DNA of 22,228 nucleotides from Deltaproteobacteria bacterium (GCA_013153415.1 JAADEO010000157.1:1-22228), one strand, 5' to 3'; positions 14,683-21,665 are shown, counted from the first letter of the stretch. The notes: generated by a model from the sequence alone, not told the origin. Made by a program: numbers and translations.

Positions 14683-15618
14683 CTACAGATTCTCCAGATA
14701 TTTTTCGGCCATCGCCGCTGCCGTGGCACCGTCGGCCACGGCGGTCGCCACCTGCCGCAAGGGCTTGGTCCGGACATCGCCGGCGGCGAAAATTCCGGGA
14801 CAGGTGGTAAGCGTATCCTCCCCGGCCTTGATATAACCGCGCTCGTCGGTTTCGAGCAGGTGGCTGACAATCCCGCTGTCGGCCTTCATCCCCACATAGA
14901 TAAAAACTCCGGCCACCGGCAGCAGGCGCTCTTCACCGCTCTTGACACTCTTGACCTTGACCCCTTCGACCTGGTTTTCACCGACGATCTCGATCGGCAC
15001 GTGCGACCAGACCATCTCGATCTTGGGGTTGGCGAAGGCCTTCTCCTGCACCACCTTCTCCGCCCGCAGCTGATCACGGCGGTGAATGATATAGACCTTG
15101 GAGGCGAAACGGGTCAGGAACACGGCTTCTTCGACCGCCGAATTGCCGCCGCCGATCACCGCCAGTTCCTGGTCCCGGAAAAAAGCCCCGTCACAGGTCG
15201 CGCAGTAGGAGACCCCGGCCCCCCGCAGGCGCTCCTCGCCCGGAATCCCGAGGGGGTTCCAACTGCTCCCGGTGGCGACGATGATACTCTTGCTGAACAG
15301 CTGGTCGCCGTTGCCGCAAACCACCGTGAAGCCGTCGTCCTGCCGCTCGATCTTGGCTCCTTCCTGGAACTGGCGCACTTCGAGACCGAAACGCTTGGCC
15401 TGGGACTCGAAGAGCGGTCCGATCTGGGAGCCGGCGATTCCTTCGGGGAAACCGGGATAGTTTTCCACCATATCGGTAGTCGCGATCTGACCACCCATCA
15501 TCATCCGCTCGAGCAACACGCAGTGCAAACGGGCCCGGGCGGCGTAAAGCCCGGCCGTCAGACCGGCCGGCCCGCCACCGATAATCAGTACATCGTAGCT
15601 GTTTTTATTCTCTTCCAT
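14683..15618 (-). CDS. trxB: Thioredoxin reductase
   Basis: TrxB passes electrons from NADPH through FAD to thioredoxin, keeping cytoplasmic thiols reduced. The 311 residues show the FAD motif IIGGGPAGLTAGLYAAR (12-28), the redox pair CATCDG with C139 and C142, the NADPH motif GGGNSAVEEA (156-165) followed by HRRDQLRA (179-186), and the second FAD motif GIFAAGDVR (275-283). All are intact. AAGGAGTG lies about 8 nt upstream of ATG 15618, the clearest ribosome site in this chain. That fits, because the start lies 34 nt inside the preceding lipoprotein gene and so needs independent ribosome entry or re-initiation. Confidence 0.97.
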   Translation of the reverse strand: MEENKNSYDVLIIGGGPAGLTAGLYAARARLHCVLLERMMMGGQIATTDMVENYPGFPEGIAGSQIGPLFESQAKRFGLEVRQFQEGAKIERQDDGFTVVCGNGDQLFSKSIIVATGSSWNPLGIPGEERLRGAGVSYCATCDGAFFRDQELAVIGGGNSAVEEAVFLTRFASKVYIIHRRDQLRAEKVVQEKAFANPKIEMVWSHVPIEIVGENQVEGVKVKSVKSGEERLLPVAGVFIYVGMKADSGIVSHLLETDERGYIKAGEDTLTTCPGIFAAGDVRTKPLRQVATAVADGATAAAMAEKYLENL

Positions 15619-16385
15619 CTTTCACTCCTTCCGCCATCCAGGCATTCATGCATGGAAAAATTTTTCAGACTGTAGGTGAACAGCTTCGCGTCGAGCTGTT
15701 CGGGAAACCCGTATTTGCGCAGGGTCAGGGAGATTTTGCTTCCTCGGGCCCCAAGCTCGTATTGCCGGGCGAAGATCCCTCCGCTGTCAACCTCTTCCAG
15801 AACCGAGGCTCGAATCTCGACCCGGCTGCCGTCGGCAAAGCTCAGAACCTTAACCAGGGATTTTCCGGCACCCTCTTCGGCATAAGCGACGGATGCCGAA
15901 GTCAGATCCTTATCCCGCTCCGCGGTGCTGAAGAGCAGGGGCCAGAGAGTCAGAAAACGGGTCGAATCGAGCCAGGCGATATCACTCAGCCCGGGAAAGC
16001 AGTCGACCAGGCTGTCGATAGTTCCGTGCCAGGTCTCCTGGCGACGGGCATCGGAAAGCCAGAAATAGTCGCCGGCCAGCAGCACCTGTCCGGCCACCGA
16101 ACCCCAGGGAGTCAGCCACTGGATCTTCAAACGATCGGGTGGAGCCAAGAACAGGCGGATCCGGTTTCTACCCTTTCGCCCCCGCCCATCTTCCCAGGCA
16201 AGTATCGCCGAAGCCTTGAGATACCTGAATTCCCGCATCCGGTTCCAACCCGCACGCCCGCTACCGCTGACACCGGGAAGAGTGACCAGGGGTTCCTTGG
16301 CGCATCCGGCCAAGGCCAGCACCACGAAAACAAAGAGCAACAATCTGCAGGAGCGATGACGAAAAGCATACCTGTTCATAACCAT
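15585..16385 (-). CDS. Outer-membrane lipoprotein, LolB/DUF4292-like
   Basis: A 266-residue predicted lipoprotein: basic start (MVMNRYAFRHRSCR), hydrophobic LLLFVFVVLALAGC, and a lipobox LAGC with C28 as lipidated cysteine. Ala at +2 predicts outer-membrane sorting. The mature part looks like a beta-rich LolA/LolB-type fold: FRYLKASAILAWEDGRGR, NRIRLFLAPPDRLKIQWLTPWG, VAGQVLLAGDYFWLSD. LolB accepts lipoproteins from LolA and inserts them into the outer membrane; identity with LolB is not certain and a DUF4292-type protein is an alternative. The ATG at 16385 shares one base with the mutL stop (TGATG). The 3' end overlaps trxB by 34 nt, a large overlap for this chain. No function was assigned beyond fold resemblance. 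Confidence 0.72.
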   Translation of the reverse strand: MVMNRYAFRHRSCRLLLFVFVVLALAGCAKEPLVTLPGVSGSGRAGWNRMREFRYLKASAILAWEDGRGRKGRNRIRLFLAPPDRLKIQWLTPWGSVAGQVLLAGDYFWLSDARRQETWHGTIDSLVDCFPGLSDIAWLDSTRFLTLWPLLFSTAERDKDLTSASVAYAEEGAGKSLVKVLSFADGSRVEIRASVLEEVDSGGIFARQYELGARGSKISLTLRKYGFPEQLDAKLFTYSLKNFSMHECLDGGRSERWKRIKTATMY

Positions 16386-18301
16386 CAACGCTGGAAACGT
16401 TTTTCGATCTCCTCCCGGGCCAAGGTGAAATAAAAAGGCCGACCATGCGGGCAGGTATGTGCATGCGGAGTCTGATCCAGGCGCAAGAGAAGGTTGCGAA
16501 TCTCATCCCGGTCCAGGCTGCGATTGGCCTTGACCGCCAGCCGACAGGCCATCCGGGCCAACAGCTCGTCGAGCACCGCTCCGCTCAATCCCTCGCCACC
16601 GGCGACCAAGTCGTTCAGGGTTTCGAGAAAAACCATCTCCGCATCCACCCCCGCGACCGCCATTGGCAGGGTATGCAGCAACAGGCTGTGCGGCCCCAGG
16701 AATTCGAACTCGAAACCCAGCTCCAGAAGCGGTTCCTGGAACTCTTCCGCCTGGGCCACCTCCAGCGGCGTACACTCCACCGTCACCGGAAGCAGCAATC
16801 GCTGCAGGGCGCCACGCTTCCTCTTTTTCAACTCCTCGAACAGGACCCGTTCATGGGCGGCATGCTGATCCAACAGGTAACATTGGCCGTGCGCCTGCAG
16901 CACGATATAGCTATCCCAGAGAGAGCCTATAATCGTCATCGAAGAGAAAAATCCCCTTCCGGAACTCCCCATTCCGGGCAGGCCCCGTACCGGGCTCTCG
17001 TCTTCCGGCGAAAAGCCTGAAAGACTGCGGCTAGCGCTCTCTTTCAAGCCGAAATCCAGAGCCGGCCCTGAAGTTTGTGGTCCGGCTGCAAGCTCCGACA
17101 CCCGGGGCGGATTTCGCCGGGCGGGGCCGGAAAAATCATCCCCGCTGCGTTTCGCCGGATGGTGCGGGGCCGGGGGTTCATAAAAATCGGGCGGCAGAGA
17201 GGATGCTTCGTCCGCCGCTGCCGGATCAGACATTCCCACCCGAACACCGGAAGTTCCCCCGGCCGGCATGAAAAAATCTTCCACCGTTGCGGGATAACCA
17301 CTCAGGCTCTCTCCCGCCAGCCGGCGGATCAGGGAGAAGAGGCGACCGCTTTCGGCAAAACGCACCTCCTCCTTGGCGGGGTGGACATTGACATCCACCA
17401 CCCCGGCAGGAACCGTCAGAAAAATCACCGCCGCCGGATAGCGTCCCCGGGGCAGAAGCCCTTCGTAGGCTTTCAGCAGGGCCTGCAACAGGGCCTTGTC
17501 CCGGACCGCCCGCCGATTGACGAAAAAATAGATATGCCGGCTGCTGGAGCGCTGCACCCGGGGCAGGCTGACATAACCTTTGAGTTCGATGCCACTGTCA
17601 CTCGCCGTCTCCAGCCGGCGCAGTTCGGTATCGGCATTAAGACCCAGAATCGTCGCCACCCGATCCTCCTCCCGATCCCCTGAAGTCATCTTGAACAGTT
17701 TCCGACCATTGTGTTCAAGAATGAAACTGACTTCGGGATGGGCCATGGCGAAACGCTGCATACGGTCGAGAACCGCGCTTCTTTCGGTATTGGTGGTTTT
17801 GAGAAATTTCTTCCGGGCCGGTACCGGGAAAAAAAGATCGGCCACCGCCACCCGGGTTCCGAGCGGGGCCCCGACCCGGCTCTCCCGGACCGGGCCGCCG
17901 CCCTCGATCTCGAGCTTGACGGCAGCCTCCATCTCCTGGCACCGGGAGATCAAGGTGAAACGGGAAACCGCGGCGATGCTGGGCAGGGCCTCGCCCCGAA
18001 ATCCGTAACTGGCGACTCCGAAGAGATCGGCGGCCGAACGAATCTTGCTGGTCGCATGCCGCTCCAAGGCCAGCCGGGCCGAAGCCGGGTCCATGCCATG
18101 ACCGTTATCGATGACCTCGATGAGTTTCTTGCCCCCGTTTTCAATCACCACCCGAACCTGGTCGGCTCCGGCATCGAGAGCGTTTTCGACCAGCTCCTTG
18201 ACCACCGAGGCCGGGCGCTCAACCACCTCGCCGGCAGCTATCTGGTTACAGACTTCGGGCGGCAACAGCCGGATCTCGGCACTCACTCGCGACTCCATCA
18301 T
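16385..18301 (-). CDS. mutL: DNA mismatch repair protein MutL (endonuclease type)
   Basis: MutL links mismatch recognition by MutS to strand cutting. The 638 residues show the GHKL ATPase motifs: VVKELVENALDAGA (E36, N40), DNGHGM (65-70), and GFRGEAL (100-106), then the VDVNVHPAKEEVRF segment (302-315). A Pro/Ser/Gly-rich linker spans about 345-455. The C-terminal domain carries the endonuclease motif DQHAAHE...E (478-489), ACR (585-587) and CPHGRP (617-622), so it should nick DNA itself, as in organisms without MutH. The ATG at 18301 overlaps the DUF1232 gene by 4 nt (ATGA). The lipoprotein gene follows at TGATG. Confidence 0.97.
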   Translation of the reverse strand: MMESRVSAEIRLLPPEVCNQIAAGEVVERPASVVKELVENALDAGADQVRVVIENGGKKLIEVIDNGHGMDPASARLALERHATSKIRSAADLFGVASYGFRGEALPSIAAVSRFTLISRCQEMEAAVKLEIEGGGPVRESRVGAPLGTRVAVADLFFPVPARKKFLKTTNTERSAVLDRMQRFAMAHPEVSFILEHNGRKLFKMTSGDREEDRVATILGLNADTELRRLETASDSGIELKGYVSLPRVQRSSSRHIYFFVNRRAVRDKALLQALLKAYEGLLPRGRYPAAVIFLTVPAGVVDVNVHPAKEEVRFAESGRLFSLIRRLAGESLSGYPATVEDFFMPAGGTSGVRVGMSDPAAADEASSLPPDFYEPPAPHHPAKRSGDDFSGPARRNPPRVSELAAGPQTSGPALDFGLKESASRSLSGFSPEDESPVRGLPGMGSSGRGFFSSMTIIGSLWDSYIVLQAHGQCYLLDQHAAHERVLFEELKKRKRGALQRLLLPVTVECTPLEVAQAEEFQEPLLELGFEFEFLGPHSLLLHTLPMAVAGVDAEMVFLETLNDLVAGGEGLSGAVLDELLARMACRLAVKANRSLDRDEIRNLLLRLDQTPHAHTCPHGRPFYFTLAREEIEKRFQR

Positions 18302-18591
18302 AGATCACGCTCCCGGTATTCCCGCCTGATATCTTCCGGAACCAGAAAGATAAAAAGACGACAGGCCAGGTAGAGAACCAGAAGGTCATCGACCTGCCCG
18401 AGACCGGGAACCACGAAATCGGGGATCAGGTCATAGAATGAAAACAGATAAATCACCCCCGCCAGAGGGATGAGCTTGTAGTAGAACGGCACCCGGGGAT
18501 CCCGGATCAGGCGCCAGCAGAGGCAACCATCCCGCAAAAGACGCTGCCACCAGCCCGGCTGCGAAAAAAGGTTCCGGTTACCCTGGCTCAT
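18298..18591 (-). CDS. Small DUF1232 membrane protein
   Basis: A 97-residue protein with the DUF1232 signature YDLIPDFVVPGLGQVDDLLVLYL, preceded by a hydrophobic segment PLAGVIYLFSFY. Two membrane-associated helices are likely. The family's function is unknown, although it is widespread in bacteria. The ATG at 18591 has GAGGG close upstream; longer in-frame sequence reaches back to 18723 but is ispG read in another frame and does not resemble the family. Its start overlaps the end of ispG by 14 nt and its stop overlaps mutL by 4 nt. The charged ends (RRLLRDG, REYRERDL) and short length are normal for the family. Confidence 0.85.
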   Translation of the reverse strand: MSQGNRNLFSQPGWWQRLLRDGCLCWRLIRDPRVPFYYKLIPLAGVIYLFSFYDLIPDFVVPGLGQVDDLLVLYLACRLFIFLVPEDIRREYRERDL

Positions 18592-19654
18592 GGCCCTCGA
18601 CAAAATTCTCGACCTCCGCGACCAAGGCGTCGACCAGCTGATCTTCGGGAAGTTTTCGCAATACTTCCCCTTTGCGAAACAACAGACCCACCCCCCGGCC
18701 GCCGGCAATGCCGAAATCCGCATGCCGGGCCTCGCCCGGACCGTTGACCACGCAACCCATGACCGCGATCTTCAAAGGCTGGCGGATATGAGCCAAGGCC
18801 TTTTCCACAGCCTCGGCCAGGCCGATCAGGCCGATCTCGGTCCGGCCGCAGGTAGGACAGGAAATAAGTTCGATCCCCCGCTCCCGCAGCCCCAGACTCT
18901 TGAGAATTTCATAGGCGACGAAAACCTCATCTTCGGGAGGAGCGGTCAATGATACCCGCAAAGTGTCGCCCAGCCCTTCATGAAGCAGCAGGGCCAAGCC
19001 GACCGCCGATTTGACCGCCACGCGCAGGCGGGTACCAGCTTCGGTAATACCGATATGGAAAGGATACTCGACCCGTTCCGCCAGTTTCCGATAGGCGGCG
19101 AGGGTAGCCATCACATCGGATGATTTCAGGGAGATCTTGATCAGTTCGAAACGCTCTTTTTCCAGAATCCGCACATGTTCGAGAGCGCTTTCCACCAGAG
19201 CCGTAGGAGAGTTGCCGTAACGAGCCCGGATCTCCTTGCTGAGGGAACCCCCATTGACCCCGATACGGATCGGCACCCGCCGTTCCCGGCAGGCGGCCAC
19301 GACCTCCCGGACCCGGACCGCGGAACCGATATTGCCGGGATTGAGCCGCAGACCGTCAACCCCCTCGGCCACCGCTTTCAGCGCCAGGCGGTAATCGAAA
19401 TGGATGTCAGCGACCAGGGGAATAGCGATCGCCTGTTTGATCCGGGCCAGGCAGGCCGCTGCGGCTTCATCCGGCACTGCCACCCGAATCAGCTCGCAAC
19501 CGGCCTTCTCGAGTCGCCCGATCTGAGCGATGGTGGCCTCCGGATCCCGGGTGTCGGTGTTGGTCATCGACTGGACCGAGATTGGAGCCCCGTCACCGAC
19601 AACCAGACCGCCGATCTCAATTCTCCGGCTCGACCTCCGGTACTGTTTTCGCAA
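18578..19654 (-). CDS. ispG: 4-hydroxy-3-methylbut-2-enyl diphosphate synthase (IspG)
   Basis: IspG (GcpE) reductively opens methylerythritol cyclodiphosphate to HMBPP, the penultimate step of the MEP pathway, with a [4Fe-4S] cluster. Cluster ligands are C266 and C269 (SCPTCGR), C301 (GCVVNGPGEA) and E308. Other motifs are ISVQSMTNTDT, DIHFDYRLAL, GLRLNPGNIG, IGVNGGSLS and GITEAG. The 358 residues are near the usual length for bacterial IspG. The start is a TTG at 19654: no in-frame ATG lies between it and an upstream stop at 19679-19681, and AGGTGG lies 6 nt before it. A promoter at 19706-19734 drives it, and paired AGCGCT sites flank that promoter. First gene of the chain ispG, DUF1232, mutL, lipoprotein, trxB, pcm, rpoS, dxs. 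Confidence 0.96.
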   Translation of the reverse strand: MRKQYRRSSRRIEIGGLVVGDGAPISVQSMTNTDTRDPEATIAQIGRLEKAGCELIRVAVPDEAAAACLARIKQAIAIPLVADIHFDYRLALKAVAEGVDGLRLNPGNIGSAVRVREVVAACRERRVPIRIGVNGGSLSKEIRARYGNSPTALVESALEHVRILEKERFELIKISLKSSDVMATLAAYRKLAERVEYPFHIGITEAGTRLRVAVKSAVGLALLLHEGLGDTLRVSLTAPPEDEVFVAYEILKSLGLRERGIELISCPTCGRTEIGLIGLAEAVEKALAHIRQPLKIAVMGCVVNGPGEARHADFGIAGGRGVGLLFRKGEVLRKLPEDQLVDALVAEVENFVEGHEPG

Positions 19655-19678
19655 AATATTCCACCTTTTGAAACCAGA

Positions 19679-19741
19679 TTAGCGCTTCGGCCTGAAAAGT
19701 CTTGCAGGATAGCATTTTTGTCCTGAATCCTCAAGCGCTAA
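19679..19741. promoter_or_regulatory. Paired sites bracketing the ispG promoter
   Basis: TTAGCGCTT (19679-19687) and AAGCGCTAA (19733-19741) are perfect 9-base inverted copies, and each contains the self-palindrome AGCGCT. Their centres are 54 bp apart, close to five helical turns. One overlaps the -35 box, the other lies between the predicted start point and the TTG. That is the geometry expected of a repressor or looping operator; the factor is unknown. Confidence 0.45.
19706..19734 (-). promoter_or_regulatory. Sigma-70-type promoter of the ispG chain
   Basis: On the minus strand TTGAGG (19729-19734) is followed after exactly 17 nt by TATCCT (19706-19711), preceded by TGC, giving an extended -10. 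Both boxes match consensus at four of six positions. The start would be near 19699, about 45 nt before the TTG start of ispG. It is the only promoter-like signal I see for the eight-gene run. Confidence 0.6.
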
Positions 19742-19783
19742 AGCACTGCCGCCCCGACCCTCAAAAACGGTGCCACCGACCGC

Positions 19784-19823
19784 AAAAACAAAAAGGAGTT
19801 GCGGCCAACGCCACAACTCCTTT
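19784..19823 (-). terminator. Rho-independent terminator after the YgbA-like gene
   Basis: AAAGGAGTTG (19792-19801) pairs perfectly over 10 bases with CAACTCCTTT (19814-19823) around a 12-base loop. On the minus strand it is followed by TTTTTGTTTTTG. It lies 60 nt after the stop of the YgbA-like gene and insulates ispG from it. Confidence 0.92.
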
Positions 19824-19884
19824 ACCACCGGTCTCCCCGGGGAAACACCCTCGCCGGCACGGCTCCCGCAATCGGAGTCCCGCC

Positions 19885-20235
19885 CTATACCACTTTCTTT
19901 TTGAGACCTTTCAAGACATGGCGGGCAGCCAGGCGGGGATGCTCCTTGAACATCCTGGGGCCGGCATAACGCATCACCTCTTTGATTTTTTCTCTAAATT
20001 CCGGTTTGTAACAATGGATATGACATTTGCCGCATGTGGTTCTCTCTTCGCCCAGGGGGCAACGGCTGACCCTCTCGATAGCATAAGCCAGCAAACGGGA
20101 GCACTCAGGGCAGGGAGGTTGGCGGCAATCATGATGATCCCGGCAATAGAGCTCGATCATCACCCGGATGGTTTCGCTCTCGGCGGCCAGTTCCCGGTCG
20201 GCGGCCGCAAGATTCTGCTTCGGATGTCCAGTCAT
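19885..20235 (-). CDS. ygbA: YgbA-like 'nitrous oxide-stimulated promoter' family protein
   Basis: A 116-residue cysteine-rich protein matching the YgbA_NO family, whose pattern I recall as 'MI.LYC...C..C..L..YA..R...CP.....TC..C..HCY.P..R..I..VMR..GPRM'. Visible cysteines are 31, 37, 42, 45, 59, 68, 71 and 75, in LYCRDHH, PCPECSRLL, RCPLG and TCGKCHIHC, suggesting a metal or iron-sulfur centre. In E. coli the homologue belongs to the NsrR nitric-oxide regulon; its biochemical role is not well known. I chose ATG 20235, the family start; the in-frame sequence further upstream is unlike any protein. Ribosome site weak (GAGACAG). It stands alone with its own terminator. Confidence 0.82.
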   Translation of the reverse strand: MTGHPKQNLAAADRELAAESETIRVMIELYCRDHHDCRQPPCPECSRLLAYAIERVSRCPLGEERTTCGKCHIHCYKPEFREKIKEVMRYAGPRMFKEHPRLAARHVLKGLKKKVV

Positions 20236-20457
20236 CTGTCTCAGCAATGGAAATTGACGTTGGAATGGCGACGCCCGGTCCCGAAAAAACTCCGGGGTTA
20301 AACCAGAGGCGCGATCTTTCGCCGAGTACCCGACCCGACAGCCCGGATGGGACCCGTCAGACGGGGGCCAGCCGACCAAGACCACGAAAAGAAACAACGC
20401 TGCCAATTCTGTTGTGCGTTATCCGGCAGCTCTTCATCTCCGCATTCCGAGTCAGAC

Positions 20458-20514
20458 ATTCCTATTTCAAGAATTAGGAATCAGAAAGCCACCCATCCGG
20501 ACATTGGATTCCTA
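20458..20514. repeat. Three interleaved inverted copies of ATTCCTA
   Basis: ATTCCTA (20458-20464), TAGGAATC (20475-20482) and GATTCCTA (20507-20514) form two mutually exclusive stems: first with second, 7 pairs around 10 nt, or second with third, 8 pairs around 24 nt. It lies about 190 nt before yjbQ. A regulatory RNA switch or a multi-site operator are both possible; neither is shown. Confidence 0.4.
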
Positions 20515-20605
20515 CTACATATGCAACCAAGCTGTAAAGGGAAAACCCTGCTCGCTCCGCAAGGAGAGTTGTAACCGGATACGCCCTGCCAGCAGGTAAA
20601 TCCGT

Positions 20606-20635
20606 CTGGCAAAAACTCTCGTCACAGTGTATTAT
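20606..20635 (+). promoter_or_regulatory. Putative promoter of yjbQ
   Basis: CTGGCA (20606-20611) and TATTAT (20630-20635) are separated by 18 nt; the -10 matches five of six. TGCCAG (20587-20592) and CTGGCA form a perfect inverted repeat with a 13-nt spacer that covers the -35 box, a possible operator. The transcript would begin near 20642 with a leader of about 60 nt. Confidence 0.4.
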
Positions 20636-20701
20636 TCCCGCCATGAACCGTATCTTCGATTTCCATGTCTAAACAGATCCGAACCGCTAAGGAGAGCTGT
20701 C

Positions 20702-21118
20702 ATGAAAAGTTTTCGTCGCGAACTCTGGTTTTCAACCGCCCGGCGCCGGGAGTTCATCAACATCACTCCGCAGGTGGAGGAGTGCCTGGCCGTCAGCGGT
20801 ATCCGGGAAGGATTATGCCTGGTCAACGCCATGCACATCACCGCGTCGGTATTTATCAATGATGACGAAAGCGGCCTGCATCACGACTTCGAGGTCTGGC
20901 TCGAAAAACTGGCTCCGCATGCCCCGACTTCGCAATACCGTCACAACGGTTACGAGGATAATGCCGATGGCCACTTGAAACGCCAGATCATGGGCCGGGA
21001 AGTGGTGGTCGCGATTACCGAAGGCAAGCTCGATTTCGGTCCCTGGGAACAGATCTTCTACGGTGAATTCGACGGCCGCCGCAAGAAGCGGGTCCTGGTC
21101 AAGATCATCGGTGAATAA
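20702..21118 (+). CDS. yjbQ: YjbQ family protein (UPF0047)
   Basis: A 138-residue single-domain protein with the full UPF0047 signature: ITASVFINDDESGLHHDFE (47-65), HNGYEDNADGHLKRQIMG (81-98), then EGKLDFGPWEQIFYGEFDGRRKKR (107-130). The conserved histidines and acidic residues are thought to bind metal; weak thiamine-phosphate synthase activity has been reported for E. coli YjbQ, but the real role is not settled. The ATG at 20702 has AAGGAGA about 8 nt upstream, a strong site. In-frame sequence upstream to 20627 does not resemble the family. It is a single-gene unit, with no thiamine gene nearby. A weak hairpin follows the stop; a true terminator comes only at 21551. Confidence 0.93.
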   Translation: MKSFRRELWFSTARRREFINITPQVEECLAVSGIREGLCLVNAMHITASVFINDDESGLHHDFEVWLEKLAPHAPTSQYRHNGYEDNADGHLKRQIMGREVVVAITEGKLDFGPWEQIFYGEFDGRRKKRVLVKIIGE

Positions 21119-21129
21119 CTAAAGCACTA

Positions 21130-21144
21130 CCAGCTGAAAGCTGG
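21130..21144 (+). repeat. Small hairpin after yjbQ
   Basis: CCAGCT-GAA-AGCTGG is a perfect six-pair stem with a three-base loop, 11 nt after the yjbQ stop. No T-run follows, so it is at most a weak or Rho-assisted end, or a 3' stabiliser. Confidence 0.4.
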
Positions 21145-21264
21145 CAGGTTCATAATCCGGTTTTCAGCCCGACAGTTAAATACACGTAAATATTCAGCCT
21201 AAGCAACAAACCCTGGCTGTTCTCTGTTATTGCTCTGGTGTTTAAAAACCGAAACTTTTTTGAT

Positions 21265-21308
21265 CACGGAAAGCACGGAATTTGTTTGTGTATTCCACTT
21301 GTTCCGTG
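21265..21308. repeat. Palindromic element A
   Basis: The left arm is two 9-nt modules, CACGGAAAG and CACGGAATT. The right arm ATTCCACTTGTTCCGTG pairs with CACGGAAAGCACGGAAT at 12 of 17 positions. The 15-mer CACGGAAAGCACGGA here recurs as its exact reverse complement in element C. Confidence 0.6.
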
Positions 21309-21355
21309 GTTCAATACCCTTCTGTCTTTCAATCGCTTTGCCGCCGGTGTAACAA

Positions 21356-21424
21356 TTCGCGTCTTTCGCGTTCTTTCGTAGTTTCGGAAACTACAGAAAC
21401 TACGAAAGGCGTGAAAAACACGAA
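21356..21424. repeat. Palindromic element B
   Basis: The core arms CTTTCGTAGTTTC (21373-21385) and GAAACTACGAAAG (21396-21408) pair perfectly over 13 bases around 10 nt. Flanks TTCGCGTCTTTCGCG (21356-21370) and CGTGAAAAACACGAA (21410-21424) extend the pairing; their differences are mostly G-T compatible. A third GAAACTAC lies in the loop and can form a competing stem. Confidence 0.65.
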
Positions 21425-21550
21425 ATAGATTAGACACTATAAGTTTGGACCCGCATTAGACCCCAAAACGAGACTGAAAACTCTTTTCATTTCCCGCTTC
21501 CAAAATTTACGACTTAGCGTCGATACAGAGCGAATCCCGAGTCCGATTCG

Positions 21551-21588
21551 AAAAAAAGAGGCCACCCTTTCCCGAGTGACCTCTTTTT
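21551..21588. terminator. Bidirectional Rho-independent terminator
   Basis: AAAAAGAGGcCAC pairs with GTGaCCTCTTTTT (12 pairs, one mismatch on the plus strand that becomes G-U on the minus strand). T-runs follow on both strands: TTTTT at 21584-21588 and the complement of A at 21551-21557. It can end yjbQ transcription and that of the lectin gene from the other side. Confidence 0.9.
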
Positions 21589-21622
21589 GAAGTTTGGTAT
21601 TTTTCAGGATTTTGCCCCGCAG

Positions 21623-21665
21623 AGCACATGGAATACACTGAAATCCTCCGTGCTTTCCGTGTGCT
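21623..21665. repeat. Palindromic element C
   Basis: AGCACATGGAATACACTGA (21623-21641) pairs with TCCGTGCTTTCCGTGTGCT (21647-21665): 15 Watson-Crick pairs, one G-U and three mismatches. The right side shows CCGTG at exact 9-nt steps (21648, 21657, 21666). TCCGTGCTTTCCGTG is the reverse complement of the element A 15-mer. Confidence 0.65.

Larger units (their letters stand above)
20236..20701. other. Intergenic spacer between divergent ygbA-like and yjbQ genes
   Basis: A 466-nt spacer without a convincing gene. The part before about 20440 is GC-rich and holds no clear promoter for the YgbA-like gene. The part from about 20450 is more AT-rich and holds repeated ATTCCTA/TAGGAAT elements (20458-20514). 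It also has a CTCC-GCAA-GGAG mini-hairpin near 20556-20570 and the yjbQ promoter region. Reading frames here are short and have no family-like sequence. Confidence 0.7.

Noticed and set aside
20236..20406. N-terminal extension of the YgbA-like gene
   Set aside because: It starts at TTG with a pseudo-hydrophobic stretch, no ribosome site, and lies outside the family's usual length.
20643..20672. Nine-codon open frame at the yjbQ transcript start
   Set aside because: No ribosome site, and so short a frame is expected by chance; a leader peptide is not supported.
19738..21131. Near repeat CTAAAGCACT(G/A)CC before ispG and after yjbQ
   Set aside because: A 10-base exact match with no structure or shared position; chance is sufficient.
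21356..21665. CRISPR array
   Set aside because: The repeats are palindromic modules of about 9 nt without regular 30-nt spacers, and no cas gene is present.
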